This document shows positions 17,579 to 26,875 of a stretch of 63,847 bases of DNA, in pieces. The notes below the pieces were generated by a model. That model was given only the letters and a program-made list of their open reading frames with translations. It made no database searches and was not told the origin of the DNA. A program made the translations under genes and the position numbers. How positions within the stretch are numbered: position 1 is the stretch's first letter; each line of letters begins with the position of its first letter. The DNA comes from Acidobacteriota bacterium (GTDB taxonomy: Bacteria > Acidobacteriota > Blastocatellia > UBA7656), in NCBI GenBank assembly GCA_016201275.1, contig JACQDB010000058.1, positions 1-63,847 on the forward strand. Reading direction: 5' to 3'.

Positions 17579-18763
17579 TTACCCAGCTAAACTATAAAGC
17601 TTCTCATTATACTGAGGTGTTAGCGCTAGACCTGATGACCAACCCTCTTCTTCAAATAGGTGAGACTGATCTAAAAGATGGAGGATTTCAATAAAATCTT
17701 TTTTCTCAAGTCCAAAGATTTGACTTCGGATCTCATTGCCAATGGCCGCCGCTAGTAATGGCGGTACGGCATTGCCAATTTGACGAATAGGATGTCGTGA
17801 GGTTCCTGAAAATGCCCACCAGTCTGGGAAGGTTTGTATTCTCGCGCTTTCACGCGGAGTTACTTCTCTAGGCTCTGTTGGGTGAACGTGACCTTTCCCT
17901 CCCCCTTTGTCTGAGCCAACAATGATGGTGAAACTCGGACGCTCAGGATTCAGCTTATTGATTCGAGTATGCGGATCACGCTCTCCATAAGACAATCCTG
18001 CATAGCGATTGATGATTCTCTCACTGTGTACTCTGCCGGTGTGATTGGCTGGAAAGGAAGAACCAATCGGAGGGAGCCCACGAAAAGCATCGCTGACTGT
18101 GCGCCATCGGGGTAAGTATAAAGTTCCGGTCTCCTTGGCAGTGATTTTAGGAATGTCAGATACTGTTCCTCCTTCAATATGTCCGATGAGAAAAATACGA
18201 TCTCGAAATTGAGGAACCCCATAGCTCACCGCATCCAGTCTGTGCTGCGAAATTTCATAATATAAACCTTTGGCGGGGTTTGAGAGTCTTTCGCATAGTT
18301 CTCGAAAAATTTGCCCCTGCTCAATTGTGAGCAGTCCATATACGTTCTCGAAAATAAAGGCATTGGGTCGTAGCCCTGCTAAAATTCGTAGGTAATCAAA
18401 GGCTAGAAGCCCTCTAGGATCATTACGGCCTAACCGCTTACCAAAAACGCTAAAGGCTTGACAAGGTGGGCCACCAGCTAATAGATCAATCTCGCCTGAT
18501 TTGCACCCTACGCATTGAAGAAGAAAATCTACCTCAAGTTCACAGATGTCAGTTTGTAAAGTTACGGCGTGCTGAAGGAAGGGTTTCTTTCTTTTCCTTG
18601 CTGAGGCTTTGCCTCCGTTCAAGGTAATACAACTATGCTCATCTTTGTCAGTCGCAAGCAGAGTAGAAAATCCAACGGCTTCTAAGCCTAAGTCAAGCCC
18701 TCCTCCCCCAGAGAATAGAGAGATTGCCGTTAGCTCAGGTTTTTTACTTCCGTTTCTTCTCAT
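17579..18763 (-). CDS. DNA (cytosine-5-)-methyltransferase
   Basis: A 394-residue C5 methyltransferase. Motif I is SLFSGGGGLD (residues 15-24), which binds S-adenosylmethionine. The catalytic motif IV is GGPPCQAFS with Cys101, motif VI is FENV (138-141), motif VIII is YGVPQFRDR and motif X is QIGNAVPP near the C-terminus. It methylates cosubstrate-specific cytosines on DNA and would protect the host from the neighbouring endonuclease. Base composition is AT-richer than the flanking genes. The start is ATG 18763, downstream of a TATAAT box. Confidence 0.92.
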   Translation of the reverse strand: MRRNGSKKPELTAISLFSGGGGLDLGLEAVGFSTLLATDKDEHSCITLNGGKASARKRKKPFLQHAVTLQTDICELEVDFLLQCVGCKSGEIDLLAGGPPCQAFSVFGKRLGRNDPRGLLAFDYLRILAGLRPNAFIFENVYGLLTIEQGQIFRELCERLSNPAKGLYYEISQHRLDAVSYGVPQFRDRIFLIGHIEGGTVSDIPKITAKETGTLYLPRWRTVSDAFRGLPPIGSSFPANHTGRVHSERIINRYAGLSYGERDPHTRINKLNPERPSFTIIVGSDKGGGKGHVHPTEPREVTPRESARIQTFPDWWAFSGTSRHPIRQIGNAVPPLLAAAIGNEIRSQIFGLEKKDFIEILHLLDQSHLFEEEGWSSGLALTPQYNEKLYSLAG

Positions 18764-18817
18764 TACTTTGAATGCTCCCGCTTAATAGTTTGTATTTCGA
18801 CAATTCAATCGTGCGGC

Positions 18818-18823
18818 ATTATA
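18818..18823 (-). promoter_or_regulatory. -10 box for the restriction-modification operon
   Basis: Reading the minus strand, TATAAT occurs 54 nt before the methyltransferase ATG. The -35 candidate 17 nt further up (TTTCAA) is weak, so activation or control by an additional factor is possible. No separate controller gene is seen. Confidence 0.45.
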
Positions 18824-18902
18824 ACCGGGTTGCTTCTCCTTTGAAAAATTGAAAGGTCAAAAGAAAAGGCTATTCACCAAAAATATCAATGCGATGAACT
18901 TT

Positions 18903-19502
<600 letters not shown>

Positions 19503-19503
19503 T

Positions 19504-19613
19504 CTGTAGTCCTTAGTCCTTAGTCCTTAGTCCTTAGTCCTTTGCTTTTCATCACGACTATCGCATTGTGCGAGTCAGTAGCTAAGGACTAGGGACTAGG
19601 GACTAAGGACTAA
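19504..19613. repeat. Facing tandem TAGTCCT heptamers
   Basis: About five tagtcct units (19506-19541) face complementary aggacta/gggacta units (19583-19611). The block is the entire spacer between ybaB and recR and could fold into one long hairpin in the shared transcript. The unit is the same as at 10261-10364. Confidence 0.88.
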
Positions 19614-19943
19614 TTAAATCATTCCGTCGGGCAAGCCCAGGCCGCCGAGTTTGGAGCCGAGGCTGCCTTTGATTTTTTCATCGGCTTTGCGCGAGGCTTC
19701 GTTAAAGGCCGCGAGAATCAAATCCTGCAACATCTCTACGTCGCCGCTCTTGACGGTTTCAGGGTCGAGCTTGATGTCGAGGACTTCTTTCGCGCCGTTC
19801 ATGGCAATGGTGACGATGCCGCCGCCGACGCTGGCTTCGACGCGCACCTGCTGCAATTCGCGCTGCATCTCTTCCTGCATCTGCTGCGCCTGTTTCATCA
19901 TCTCCTGTATGTTTCCTAAATCGAGTCCGCCCGGTAATTTCAT
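19614..19943 (-). CDS. YbaB/EbfC family nucleoid-associated protein
   Basis: A 109-residue protein with the family pattern: an N-terminal helix [13 protein letters not shown], then [16 protein letters not shown] and [10 protein letters not shown]. These small homodimers bind DNA and usually sit between dnaX and recR, as here. The start at 19943 is preferred because an AGGAG lies 8-9 nt upstream; the open frame extends 25 codons further without conserved sequence. Confidence 0.92.
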   Translation of the reverse strand: MKLPGGLDLGNIQEMMKQAQQMQEEMQRELQQVRVEASVGGGIVTIAMNGAKEVLDIKLDPETVKSGDVEMLQDLILAAFNEASRKADEKIKGSLGSKLGGLGLPDGMI

Positions 19944-20018
19944 TTCTGCATCTCCTAAAAAAAATATGTGAAAGCCATTGCCTGACAGTGGCGAGCTATG
20001 AGGACGAGCCAACGCCAA

Positions 20019-22088
20019 TCAATCTTCAGGTTTGACGATTTCAATAAGCTGGCCTTGAAATTTCTCCGTCACAGCGCGCACCGCCGGATGATCTTCGGCG
20101 CGCTCTTTGACCAAGGATGCGGCTTGCGGCCTGGTCGTGGTGGCGGTTGCTTCAAGGCTTGGCTCGCCGTCCACTTTGACCGACAGGGTGATTTTACGTC
20201 CGGCCAATTCCTTGCAGGCGTCTTCAATCGCCCGACGATTATTGGACGATTCGACGAGGCTTTTATTGCGCCCGTTGTCGCCTGCGTAAACGATGCGTAA
20301 ATAATTGCCATCCAGCCGCACGCTTGCCGCCTGGTTGAGGTACGAAAGCACCATCATTTTGCGATTCGCCTGTAGCTGTTCTTTCAACTTGGCGAGGAAA
20401 TTTTGCGCGCTTGCCGGAGCCGCGAAATTGTCGGCAGGCAAAGCCGGTTCCGCTTCATACGCATCATTCCACATCGGCGGTTCCTCAGCCCACGGCGGCG
20501 GCGCTGTCGAAGTTGTTCGCGTTGCGGCAGGGGCTGGCGCAGCCGGAAGCGTAGCCGTTCGCGGCGAAGATAGCGCCTCAACTTTTGCTTGCGGTGAAGC
20601 GAACGGACTGGCCGTTTGATTCGCAAACGGATTTTCGATGTGCAGTGCTTCGTCCGCGCTGGAACCCTCGCGCAAAGCTTCGCGGTTGGCCGTTGGTATT
20701 TCAAAATTGCTTGGGCGATTGGTCGCAGGGCTGGCCACATTGCTCGCACGAACTGATGTTGAAGCATTCGGCGTTCTGGCTTTGGATTCGCTCAAGGCTT
20801 TTTGCAGAGGGCTTGCTTCAGTGGTCGCTTTCAGGCTGCTGAACGACGAAGGCTTGCCGGAAACCTCCGCGCTGCGTGTGGGCGCAGGCGAGCCGCCCTG
20901 TCCGCGTTGTGTTGCGCTGCCCGTCAAACCCGCCATGCCCAATTGCGAAGCCAGCTCTGACAGTTGTTTCAAAGCGTCTTCGAGCAAATACAAGCGGCGC
21001 GCTTGCAGCAATTTCATCAAGCCGATTTCCAGGTGAAAGCGCGGCTGCGTGGACAGGCGTATGTCCTGTTCGGTCTTGGTCAACACGCCGAAAAACCGTA
21101 TCAAATCCTGTTCGGAAAACAACTCGGCAAGGCGCACGAGGGCTTCGCCTTCACCGGCTGGCAACTGCACCAACTCGGCATCAAAGCCCGTAACTTTGGT
21201 GACCAGAATGGCACGTATGTGAGTCATCAATTCGCGGCAGAAATTTCTCAAGTCATAACCGCGAGTGACGATTGCATCCACCAGTTTCAGCAAGCTTGCC
21301 GCGTCCTGTTCGCCTATGGCGCGCATGGTGGTGTTGAGCGTTTCAAGATCAACCAGGCCGAGCGCCGCCGACACATCTTCGTTGGAAACCTCGTTGCCTG
21401 CGAAACTGATGACCTGATCGAGCGCCGATTGCGCGTCGCGCATGGAGCCTTCACCGGCGCGGGCGATGGACAGCAAAGCGGCTTCGCTGATTTGCACGCC
21501 CAAATCCGCAGCGATGTGCTGCAACTGGTCAAAGATTTTTTTCAGCGTGATGGTGCGAAACTCGAAGACTTGGCAGCGCGACAAAATGGTTTCGGGAACC
21601 TTGTGCAGTTCTGTGGTCGCCATAATGAAGGCGACACGCGGCGGCGGCTCTTCAAGGGTTTTCAACAGCGCATTGAAGGCGGCGTTCGACAGCATATGCA
21701 CTTCGTCTATGATGAAAATTTTGTAGCGATCACGCGCAGGAGCAATCTGTACAGTGTTGATGATGACATCGCGCACATTATCAACGCCGGTGTTGGAAGC
21801 GGCGTCAATCTCCATCACATCTATCGAACGCGAAGCCGAAATTTCGACGCACGAAGCGCAGACGCCGCACGGTTCAACGGTGGCCCCTTGCACGCAGTTT
21901 AAGGCTTTGGCGAGGATGCGCGCCGTCGTGGTTTTGCCGACGCCGCGTGCGCCGGCAAACAGGTAAGCGTGATGTATGCGATTCGCCTTGATCGAGTTTT
22001 CGATGGTGCGGCGAATGGCGTCCTGACCAACCATCTGGTCGAAGGTTTGTGGGCGAAATTTTCTGGCGATGACTTGCGAATCAGACAT
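20019..22088 (-). CDS. dnaX: DNA polymerase III subunit gamma/tau
   Basis: A 689-residue protein. The AAA+ clamp-loader module (residues 1-370) has the P-loop GARGVGKTT, a four-cysteine zinc motif (CVQGA...C-x-x-C-x-x-C), DEVHML as Walker B and a sensor-1 region ending in LSRCQVFEF. A low-complexity Ala/Ser/Pro/Thr linker (about 400-560) joins a C-terminal tau-like domain. DnaX loads the beta clamp and couples the polymerases. No obvious programmed frameshift site is apparent by eye. The ybaB gene starts 75 nt downstream. Confidence 0.96.
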   Translation of the reverse strand: MSDSQVIARKFRPQTFDQMVGQDAIRRTIENSIKANRIHHAYLFAGARGVGKTTTARILAKALNCVQGATVEPCGVCASCVEISASRSIDVMEIDAASNTGVDNVRDVIINTVQIAPARDRYKIFIIDEVHMLSNAAFNALLKTLEEPPPRVAFIMATTELHKVPETILSRCQVFEFRTITLKKIFDQLQHIAADLGVQISEAALLSIARAGEGSMRDAQSALDQVISFAGNEVSNEDVSAALGLVDLETLNTTMRAIGEQDAASLLKLVDAIVTRGYDLRNFCRELMTHIRAILVTKVTGFDAELVQLPAGEGEALVRLAELFSEQDLIRFFGVLTKTEQDIRLSTQPRFHLEIGLMKLLQARRLYLLEDALKQLSELASQLGMAGLTGSATQRGQGGSPAPTRSAEVSGKPSSFSSLKATTEASPLQKALSESKARTPNASTSVRASNVASPATNRPSNFEIPTANREALREGSSADEALHIENPFANQTASPFASPQAKVEALSSPRTATLPAAPAPAATRTTSTAPPPWAEEPPMWNDAYEAEPALPADNFAAPASAQNFLAKLKEQLQANRKMMVLSYLNQAASVRLDGNYLRIVYAGDNGRNKSLVESSNNRRAIEDACKELAGRKITLSVKVDGEPSLEATATTTRPQAASLVKERAEDHPAVRAVTEKFQGQLIEIVKPED

Positions 22089-22258
22089 GGCGTTTCACGG
22101 TGAATGTATGTTGTCAGCGACGGTGCGCCTGCGGTCAGCCGCTTTCTTAGTCTAAGGGCTGGCATCTTGGCTTGCAAGAAGAACCGCGTGACGGATGAGA
22201 ATTCTGAAACCCAACCGGAGTTCGTGTTGCGCCAGAGGGCGCTATGGCCATGAAAAAA

Positions 22259-22385
22259 GGTTTGAATGGTCAGGCTCCGGAGAGACCGCGGCACATCTGT
22301 GAAATGCTACCGTTGCTCCGTTCCCGGCCTGGCGGGGTTCGCACCCACACGATTGCACGGCGTCCGGAACCTGACCATTCAAACC
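22259..22385 (-). ncRNA. ffs: Bacterial small signal recognition particle RNA (4.5S type)
   Basis: Read on the minus strand, the segment contains the conserved SRP apical domain: aaccccgccaggccgggaac followed by ggagcaacggtagc. The ends pair over about 20 bp (gtttgaatggtcaggctccgg 22260-22280 with its complement 22364-22384, with one mismatch), closing the long hairpin. The RNA binds Ffh for co-translational membrane targeting. It lies upstream of dnaX on the same strand, a common bacterial order. Confidence 0.88.
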
Positions 22386-22475
22386 CCTGTCAATTGCGGA
22401 ATTCAGATTGCAGATTCAAAAAAAGATTCACGGTTTCATCCGCCTTCCGCAATCTACTAGCCGCAATGTTGTGAA

Positions 22476-22566
<91 letters not shown>

Positions 22567-22634
22567 TTGAATTGCGGATTGCGGATTTAGCTATTCATTG
22601 GTTTTCAATCCGCCTTCTGCCTTCTGCAATAAAA

Positions 22635-22725
<91 letters not shown>

Positions 22726-22850
22726 GCTTCAGTAAGTAAAAAGTAAAACCGGCAAAAGTAAAACCGGAAAATACTGCTCGCTGCTGGAATCTCAATTGAT
22801 GAGCAATAGGCGCAGCCAAAATACTTTTGCCTGTTTACTTGTGCCTTCGC

Positions 22851-23312
22851 TTACCGCTTTTCCCGCTTTTTGCGAAAGAAGGATTGTAGCATCTGACGGC
22901 AGTCCGCCTCAAGGACGCCTTTTTCAATGCCCACGCGATGATTCAAAAAATCAGTCGAGCAAATGCCGAAATGGGTTTCGACGGCTCCGGCTTTCTCGTC
23001 GGTCGCGCCATAAACCAGACGCCCTATGCGTGCGTGGATCATGGCTCCGGCGCACATCGCGCACGGCTCTATCGTGGAATAGACCACCGCATCGGTCAAA
23101 CGATAGTTGCCGATGGTTGCCGCTGCCTCCCTGAGCGCCATAATTTCGGCGTGCGCTGTCGGGTCGTGCAATTGAATGACGGCGTTGTGACCGCGACCTT
23201 TGATGTCGCCATCAAGGACGACTATCGCGCCGATAGGCACTTCGCCTTCTGCACCTGCGACGCGGGCTTCGTCTAGTGCCAGCCGCATCAACTCTTCGTC
23301 AGTGAAACTCAT
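22851..23312 (-). CDS. tadA: tRNA-specific adenosine deaminase TadA
   Basis: A 153-residue cytidine-deaminase-fold enzyme. The zinc site is formed by H54-A-E56 (PTAHAEI) and P-C84-A-M-C87, with Glu56 as proton donor. TadA converts A34 to inosine in tRNA-Arg(ACG). The ending QSFFRKKR is typical. The start ATG 23312 (MSFTDEELM) fits family starts; an in-frame ATG three codons earlier (23321) is also possible. It lies near tRNA and SRP RNA genes on the same strand. Confidence 0.93.
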   Translation of the reverse strand: MSFTDEELMRLALDEARVAGAEGEVPIGAIVVLDGDIKGRGHNAVIQLHDPTAHAEIMALREAAATIGNYRLTDAVVYSTIEPCAMCAGAMIHARIGRLVYGATDEKAGAVETHFGICSTDFLNHRVGIEKGVLEADCRQMLQSFFRKKREKR

Positions 23313-23438
23313 AGGCCACATTCACCCGGACAAAAGAAGCCGAATGTTACGATTTACTCAGGAAGGCTGTCAAGAAATTCAGCAAAGCAAAACTGCCGTT
23401 GGCCTTCTCTGCTTGACCAAAGGAAACGGCGCAGCTTA

Positions 23439-24311
23439 ATGTTTTTGCCGTATATTGGAGACGACAAAAGCGCGAACGGCTACATGATTTTACCGACGAA
23501 CAACGGACCGCTGTATTACGAAGTGTTGGGCGAAGGGCAGCCGCTGGTGTTGATCAGCGGCTGGGCGATGTCTTGCGAGTGTTGGCGACCGGCGGTTGAA
23601 TTCCTTGCTGCCGGTCATCGTTGTTTGCTTTATGACGCACGCGGCATGGCGCGGTCGCAACCGGCAGACGCTACGGCCAGCTTTACTATCGAAGACCACG
23701 CCGAAGATTTGCACGCCGTAATGGACGCGGCAGGAATGTTTGACGCCGTGTTCATCGCTCACGAAATGGGCGCGTTGATGGCCGCCGCCTGCGCCGACGC
23801 TCACCCGCAAGACGTGCGCTCGCTGGTTCTGGTCAGTCCGCGTGCCAGTTTCTCGAAAGATGAAATTAAAAGTCTGTCGGTGTTTACGCCTGCGTCGCTG
23901 GCCTTGCGCGAAATCGCGTCGTTTCCTCTGATTCGCAACCTGGTGGCGCTACGCTTTCGTCACGCGCCGCAGCCGTATCGAGACACGCTGTTTGATGACT
24001 TTGCCGAATTGAGTCCACGCGCCGCATATGAAACGGCGCTTGCGGCTGCGGAATATTACGAAAGCCGACCGCTGGAAAAAATTGTCAAAGCTTCATCAAC
24101 TCCCTTGCTATTGGTGTGCGGTGAAAAAGACAAGGCGGGATTGACGCAGGCGCGCCAGCTCTTTTCATTAGCCAAGTCTGGCAAATTCGCACGGATGAAG
24201 GACTGTGGCTTTTTGCCGATGCTGGAATACGCCCGACAATTCGCCCGTTTGATAGACGATTTCACTGATGCTTTAATCACAGAGGGAAATACCATCATCC
24301 CGATTGAATAA
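23439..24311 (+). CDS. Alpha/beta-hydrolase-fold protein with altered catalytic residues
   Basis: A 290-residue protein with a full alpha/beta hydrolase pattern: oxyanion region L-I-S-G-W, Y-D-A-R-G-M-A-R-S after strand 4, then the nucleophile elbow, R-S-L-V-L-V-S-P-R and the C-terminal acid loop C-G-E-K-D. The elbow reads A-H-E-M-G-A, so Glu replaces the catalytic Ser. The C-terminal G-H-x-P-M-L-E is G-F-L-P-M-L-E, so the His is lost. The Glu codon gaa cannot arise from a Ser codon by one error. The protein is therefore unlikely to be an ordinary esterase and may bind a ligand or act by another mechanism. The start may instead be ATG 23484. Confidence 0.8.
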   Translation: MFLPYIGDDKSANGYMILPTNNGPLYYEVLGEGQPLVLISGWAMSCECWRPAVEFLAAGHRCLLYDARGMARSQPADATASFTIEDHAEDLHAVMDAAGMFDAVFIAHEMGALMAAACADAHPQDVRSLVLVSPRASFSKDEIKSLSVFTPASLALREIASFPLIRNLVALRFRHAPQPYRDTLFDDFAELSPRAAYETALAAAEYYESRPLEKIVKASSTPLLLVCGEKDKAGLTQARQLFSLAKSGKFARMKDCGFLPMLEYARQFARLIDDFTDALITEGNTIIPIE

Positions 24312-24373
24312 ATATTTTTTTGAGCAATCAAACAATGATGAAGGAACGCAGCAAACCACACCGCGAGGAAATT

Positions 24374-24931
24374 ATGCAGACACCACTTGATGCAGCGTTT
24401 GATGCTGCGCCGGAAGTTGCGCCCTTGGCAAGCATCGAAGCGACCACGCAGCGCACGCAACGAGAGTTGTGGACGAAGCGTGCGGCGTGGATTTTTTTGC
24501 TTGGCATGAGCGCAGTGATTTTGACGAGCATCATTTATAAGCCCACGCCGGTCAATGCCGGTGACGAATATTTCACCATCTGCGGCTTTAAGAATTTGAC
24601 CGGGTTGCCGTGTCCGGGTTGCGGCTTGACGCATTCGTTTTGCGAAATCGGCAAAGGTCATTTGGCAAGCGCCCTCAATTGGAATTGGCTAGGATTGCCG
24701 CTTTTCATACTGATGGTGTTGGTGTGGTTGCAATCGCTGTTTATTTTGACCAATCGAGTGAAACCGGCGTGGGCGCTCGACCGACTGGCGGCGCGTGTGC
24801 GACCCATGCGCTGGTTCGCCATCGTCTTTGCGCTGTACGGCATTGGGCGCATCGTCTATATCTTGCTTTATAATCCGGCGGCGCAAGTCAGCACGCCGTT
24901 GTCAAAGTTATTAAAACTCATAGGTGGATAA
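24374..24931 (+). CDS. DUF2752 membrane protein
   Basis: A 185-residue protein. After a hydrophobic helix (residues ~42-60) comes the DUF2752 signature C-x-F-K-x-L-T-G-L-P-C-P-G-C-G-L-T-H-S-F. Two further helices follow (about 105-125 and 150-170). The cysteine cluster is conserved in the family, but its role is unknown. The start at ATG 24374 follows gaggaaatt; the open frame extends 18 codons upstream through other ATGs. It is followed after 6 nt by a methyltransferase gene. Confidence 0.8.
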   Translation: MQTPLDAAFDAAPEVAPLASIEATTQRTQRELWTKRAAWIFLLGMSAVILTSIIYKPTPVNAGDEYFTICGFKNLTGLPCPGCGLTHSFCEIGKGHLASALNWNWLGLPLFILMVLVWLQSLFILTNRVKPAWALDRLAARVRPMRWFAIVFALYGIGRIVYILLYNPAAQVSTPLSKLLKLIGG

Positions 24932-24937
24932 TCAATT

Positions 24938-25744
24938 ATGACCGATCAAAACACCGCTTTCGTAGGTTCCATTCCGGAAAATTATGATCGCTTTTTAGCG
25001 CCGCTCTTTGAAGCGTATTCAGAAGATTTTTCGCAACGCCTCAAACTGCCGGAGCAGGCCGCGTTGCTGGAACTGGCTTGTGGCACGGGGCTTATGACCT
25101 GGCGCTTGCGCGAAGTGTTACCGGCAAGCGTGAAGATTATCGCGACCGACCTCAACGAAGCGATGCTCGATTATGCGCGGCGGAAATTTCCGGCGGCGGA
25201 AAATCTGGAGTGGCAACAGGCTGATGCGACGGCCTTGCCGTTTTCCGAACAGGCGTTTGACGCGGTGGCTTGTCAATTCGGCTGGATGTTTTTTCCCGAT
25301 AAACTGGCGGCCATGCGCCAGGCGCACCGCGTATTGAAAGATGATGGAATCTTTCTTTTCAATGTCTGGGACAAGTTGGCGAATAATCCTTTGCCGCAAC
25401 TGGCTATGGAAACCGTCAACGAGATTTTTCAAAACGACCCGCCGAAGTTTTATGAAATTCCATTCGGCTTTTATGACGCGGAAGAGATCACCGCTATGCT
25501 CAAAGCGGTGGGCTTTCGTGACCTTCAGGTTGAGGTGTTGAGCAAGTCTTGCGTCAGTCCTACGGCCAGCGCGATGGCAAAAGGTTTGGTGGAAGGCAAT
25601 CCGATTATCGGTGCGATTCAAGAGCGCGGCACGCCGAGCGTCGCGGAAGTCGAAGCCATGTTGGCAGCCCGGATTGCCGCAAAGTTTGGCGACCGACCAA
25701 TGCAGACGACCATGCAGGCGCTGGTCTTTGAATGTCGGCGTTGA
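24938..25744 (+). CDS. Class I SAM-dependent methyltransferase
   Basis: A 268-residue protein of the UbiE/COQ5-like type. Motif I is LLELACGTGLM (about residues 46-56), the acidic residue after strand 2 is in IIATDLNEAML, motif II is V-A-C-Q-F-G-W-M-F-F-P-D, and motif III is L-K-D-D-G-I-F-L-F-N-V-W-D. Substrate unknown. It is 6 nt downstream of the DUF2752 gene, so the two are probably co-transcribed. Confidence 0.85.
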   Translation: MTDQNTAFVGSIPENYDRFLAPLFEAYSEDFSQRLKLPEQAALLELACGTGLMTWRLREVLPASVKIIATDLNEAMLDYARRKFPAAENLEWQQADATALPFSEQAFDAVACQFGWMFFPDKLAAMRQAHRVLKDDGIFLFNVWDKLANNPLPQLAMETVNEIFQNDPPKFYEIPFGFYDAEEITAMLKAVGFRDLQVEVLSKSCVSPTASAMAKGLVEGNPIIGAIQERGTPSVAEVEAMLAARIAAKFGDRPMQTTMQALVFECRR

Positions 25745-25803
25745 GGCTTTACCAGCGGCCCCCTCTCAAATTATTCAATCTGATAAGCGGTTAAGCGAAA
25801 CGC

Positions 25804-26385
25804 TTATAAATCATTTGCTGTATCTATCCAAAGAATCTTTGTCTCACCATTTTTGTTATTAGAAAATTCAACGATAAATTTGGTTTGCGTTGTATCAAGT
25901 ACAAAGAGAGGTTCTTCTATGTCGAAAGGGATTGTTGTCCAAAAGTATTTGATTTCGGGAGCTGTCGCTTTTCTAATAACGTAAGGTTTGTCTGTGATAA
26001 ATTTTTGAAGGAAGATTCTCCAAAATAATCGCACTTGTTCTTTAATTTGGAAAAATCTTCCTTCTTCTTTTATCATCGCGTAGATTTCTCCCTTCGCATT
26101 TCGTAGCGGCCTGTTATTGATTAGCTTTTTGCCTTCTAGTTTTTTTTCATTAGCAAGATATTGCCATAAACCTGGCGCACAAATAATCGCATCGTTAAAG
26201 AGCCTGTCAATCTCTGCATCGGATACTTTGGCAGAAAGTAGGCTCTCAAGTTTAGCTTTTGTTTGCTGATTTAACTCATCGGATGCAGGCTTGTATCTTA
26301 CTCCTTCTGGTATTTTGATGTCTTGAACAGCAAAATTTTGAAAAGGGAGTATAAAGATAAAAAAAATAAAAGTGATAGCCTTCAC
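25804..26385 (-). CDS. Secreted protein of unknown function, AT-rich
   Basis: A 193-residue protein with an N-terminal signal peptide (MKAITFIFFIFILPF, cleavage near Phe-Ala-Val). The mature region is rich in Lys, Ile and Phe and has no recognisable motif; a short helix-rich N-terminal part precedes a mixed region. The gene is clearly more A/T-rich than the genes on both sides, a sign of recent acquisition or weak selection. The start ATG is in a plausible context. No family can be named. Confidence 0.55.
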   Translation of the reverse strand: MKAITFIFFIFILPFQNFAVQDIKIPEGVRYKPASDELNQQTKAKLESLLSAKVSDAEIDRLFNDAIICAPGLWQYLANEKKLEGKKLINNRPLRNAKGEIYAMIKEEGRFFQIKEQVRLFWRIFLQKFITDKPYVIRKATAPEIKYFWTTIPFDIEEPLFVLDTTQTKFIVEFSNNKNGETKILWIDTANDL

Positions 26386-26424
26386 TGCGATTCCTTTTCT
26401 TCGTCAGTAACTCAGATTTTCAAT

Positions 26425-26721
26425 CTACCAGCGGCGGCGCTGTTCGCTGCGTATGACTTTTTCTAAATCCAGATCGCGCAGTTTCTGGCGGTCGCTGTGA
26501 CGCTCTTCTTCTTCGCTTTTGCCGGAAGCGCGGCGCAATAAATTCAAGGCCGAGTCTTTGACCTTTTTCACCTCTTTGCGTCCGTCTTCAAAGTGAATTT
26601 CGATAGCGCCTGATTCGCTGGCGTCCACGATTTTGATGACTTCGCCGTAAAGCATACCCGAAGGTTGCGCGTAGCTGACTTCATCGCCGACATTGAATTT
26701 GGTAGTTTTGCTTTTGTTCAT
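26425..26721 (-). CDS. Small SH3/Tudor-like protein
   Basis: A 98-residue protein. Residues ~8-55 match an SH3/Tudor-like beta barrel: F-N-V-G-D-E-V-S-Y with later G-x-V-x-K-I-V and I-E-I-H-F-E-D-G-R-K-E-V-K. The C-terminal 40 residues are charged and helical. It lies immediately downstream of the frameshifted zinc-ribbon ORF and the phospholipase-D-like gene on the same strand. Function unknown. Confidence 0.6.
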   Translation of the reverse strand: MNKSKTTKFNVGDEVSYAQPSGMLYGEVIKIVDASESGAIEIHFEDGRKEVKKVKDSALNLLRRASGKSEEEERHSDRQKLRDLDLEKVIRSEQRRRW

Positions 26722-26725
26722 GAGT

Positions 26726-26870
26726 TCACTCGCCTTGGTCTTTTTTCTGGTGGCGCGGCTTGGGCATCTGCATACGCGCCTTGCCGCATTGAGGGCAAAT
26801 CCATTTGCGTTGTTTATGAAAGCTGCGCTTCTGCTCTGCCATTTTAATTTTGCAACGCCGACAGGTCAAA
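26726..26870 (-). pseudogene. Frameshifted small zinc-ribbon protein
   Basis: Starting at TTG 26870, the minus strand reads M-T-C-R-R-C-K-I-K-M-A-E-Q-K-R-S-F. After a TTTT run near 26819, the frame must shift by one base to continue H-K-Q-R-K-W-I-C-P-Q-C-G-K and on to a stop at 26726-26728. The two CxxC pairs (CRRC, CPQC) together would make a ~46-residue zinc ribbon. It fits exactly between the phospholipase-D-like gene and the SH3-like gene. A sequencing error in the homopolymer, a real pseudogene or a slippage site are all possible. Confidence 0.45.
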
Positions 26871-26875
26871 ATGCT

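Noticed and set aside
16088-18763. Type IIS restriction system
   Set aside because: Such systems usually need two methyltransferases or a fused pair for an asymmetric site; only one is present.
20964-21902. 312-codon open frame on the plus strand
   Set aside because: It is the reverse complement of dnaX; its sequence has no conserved pattern, while dnaX is unmistakable.
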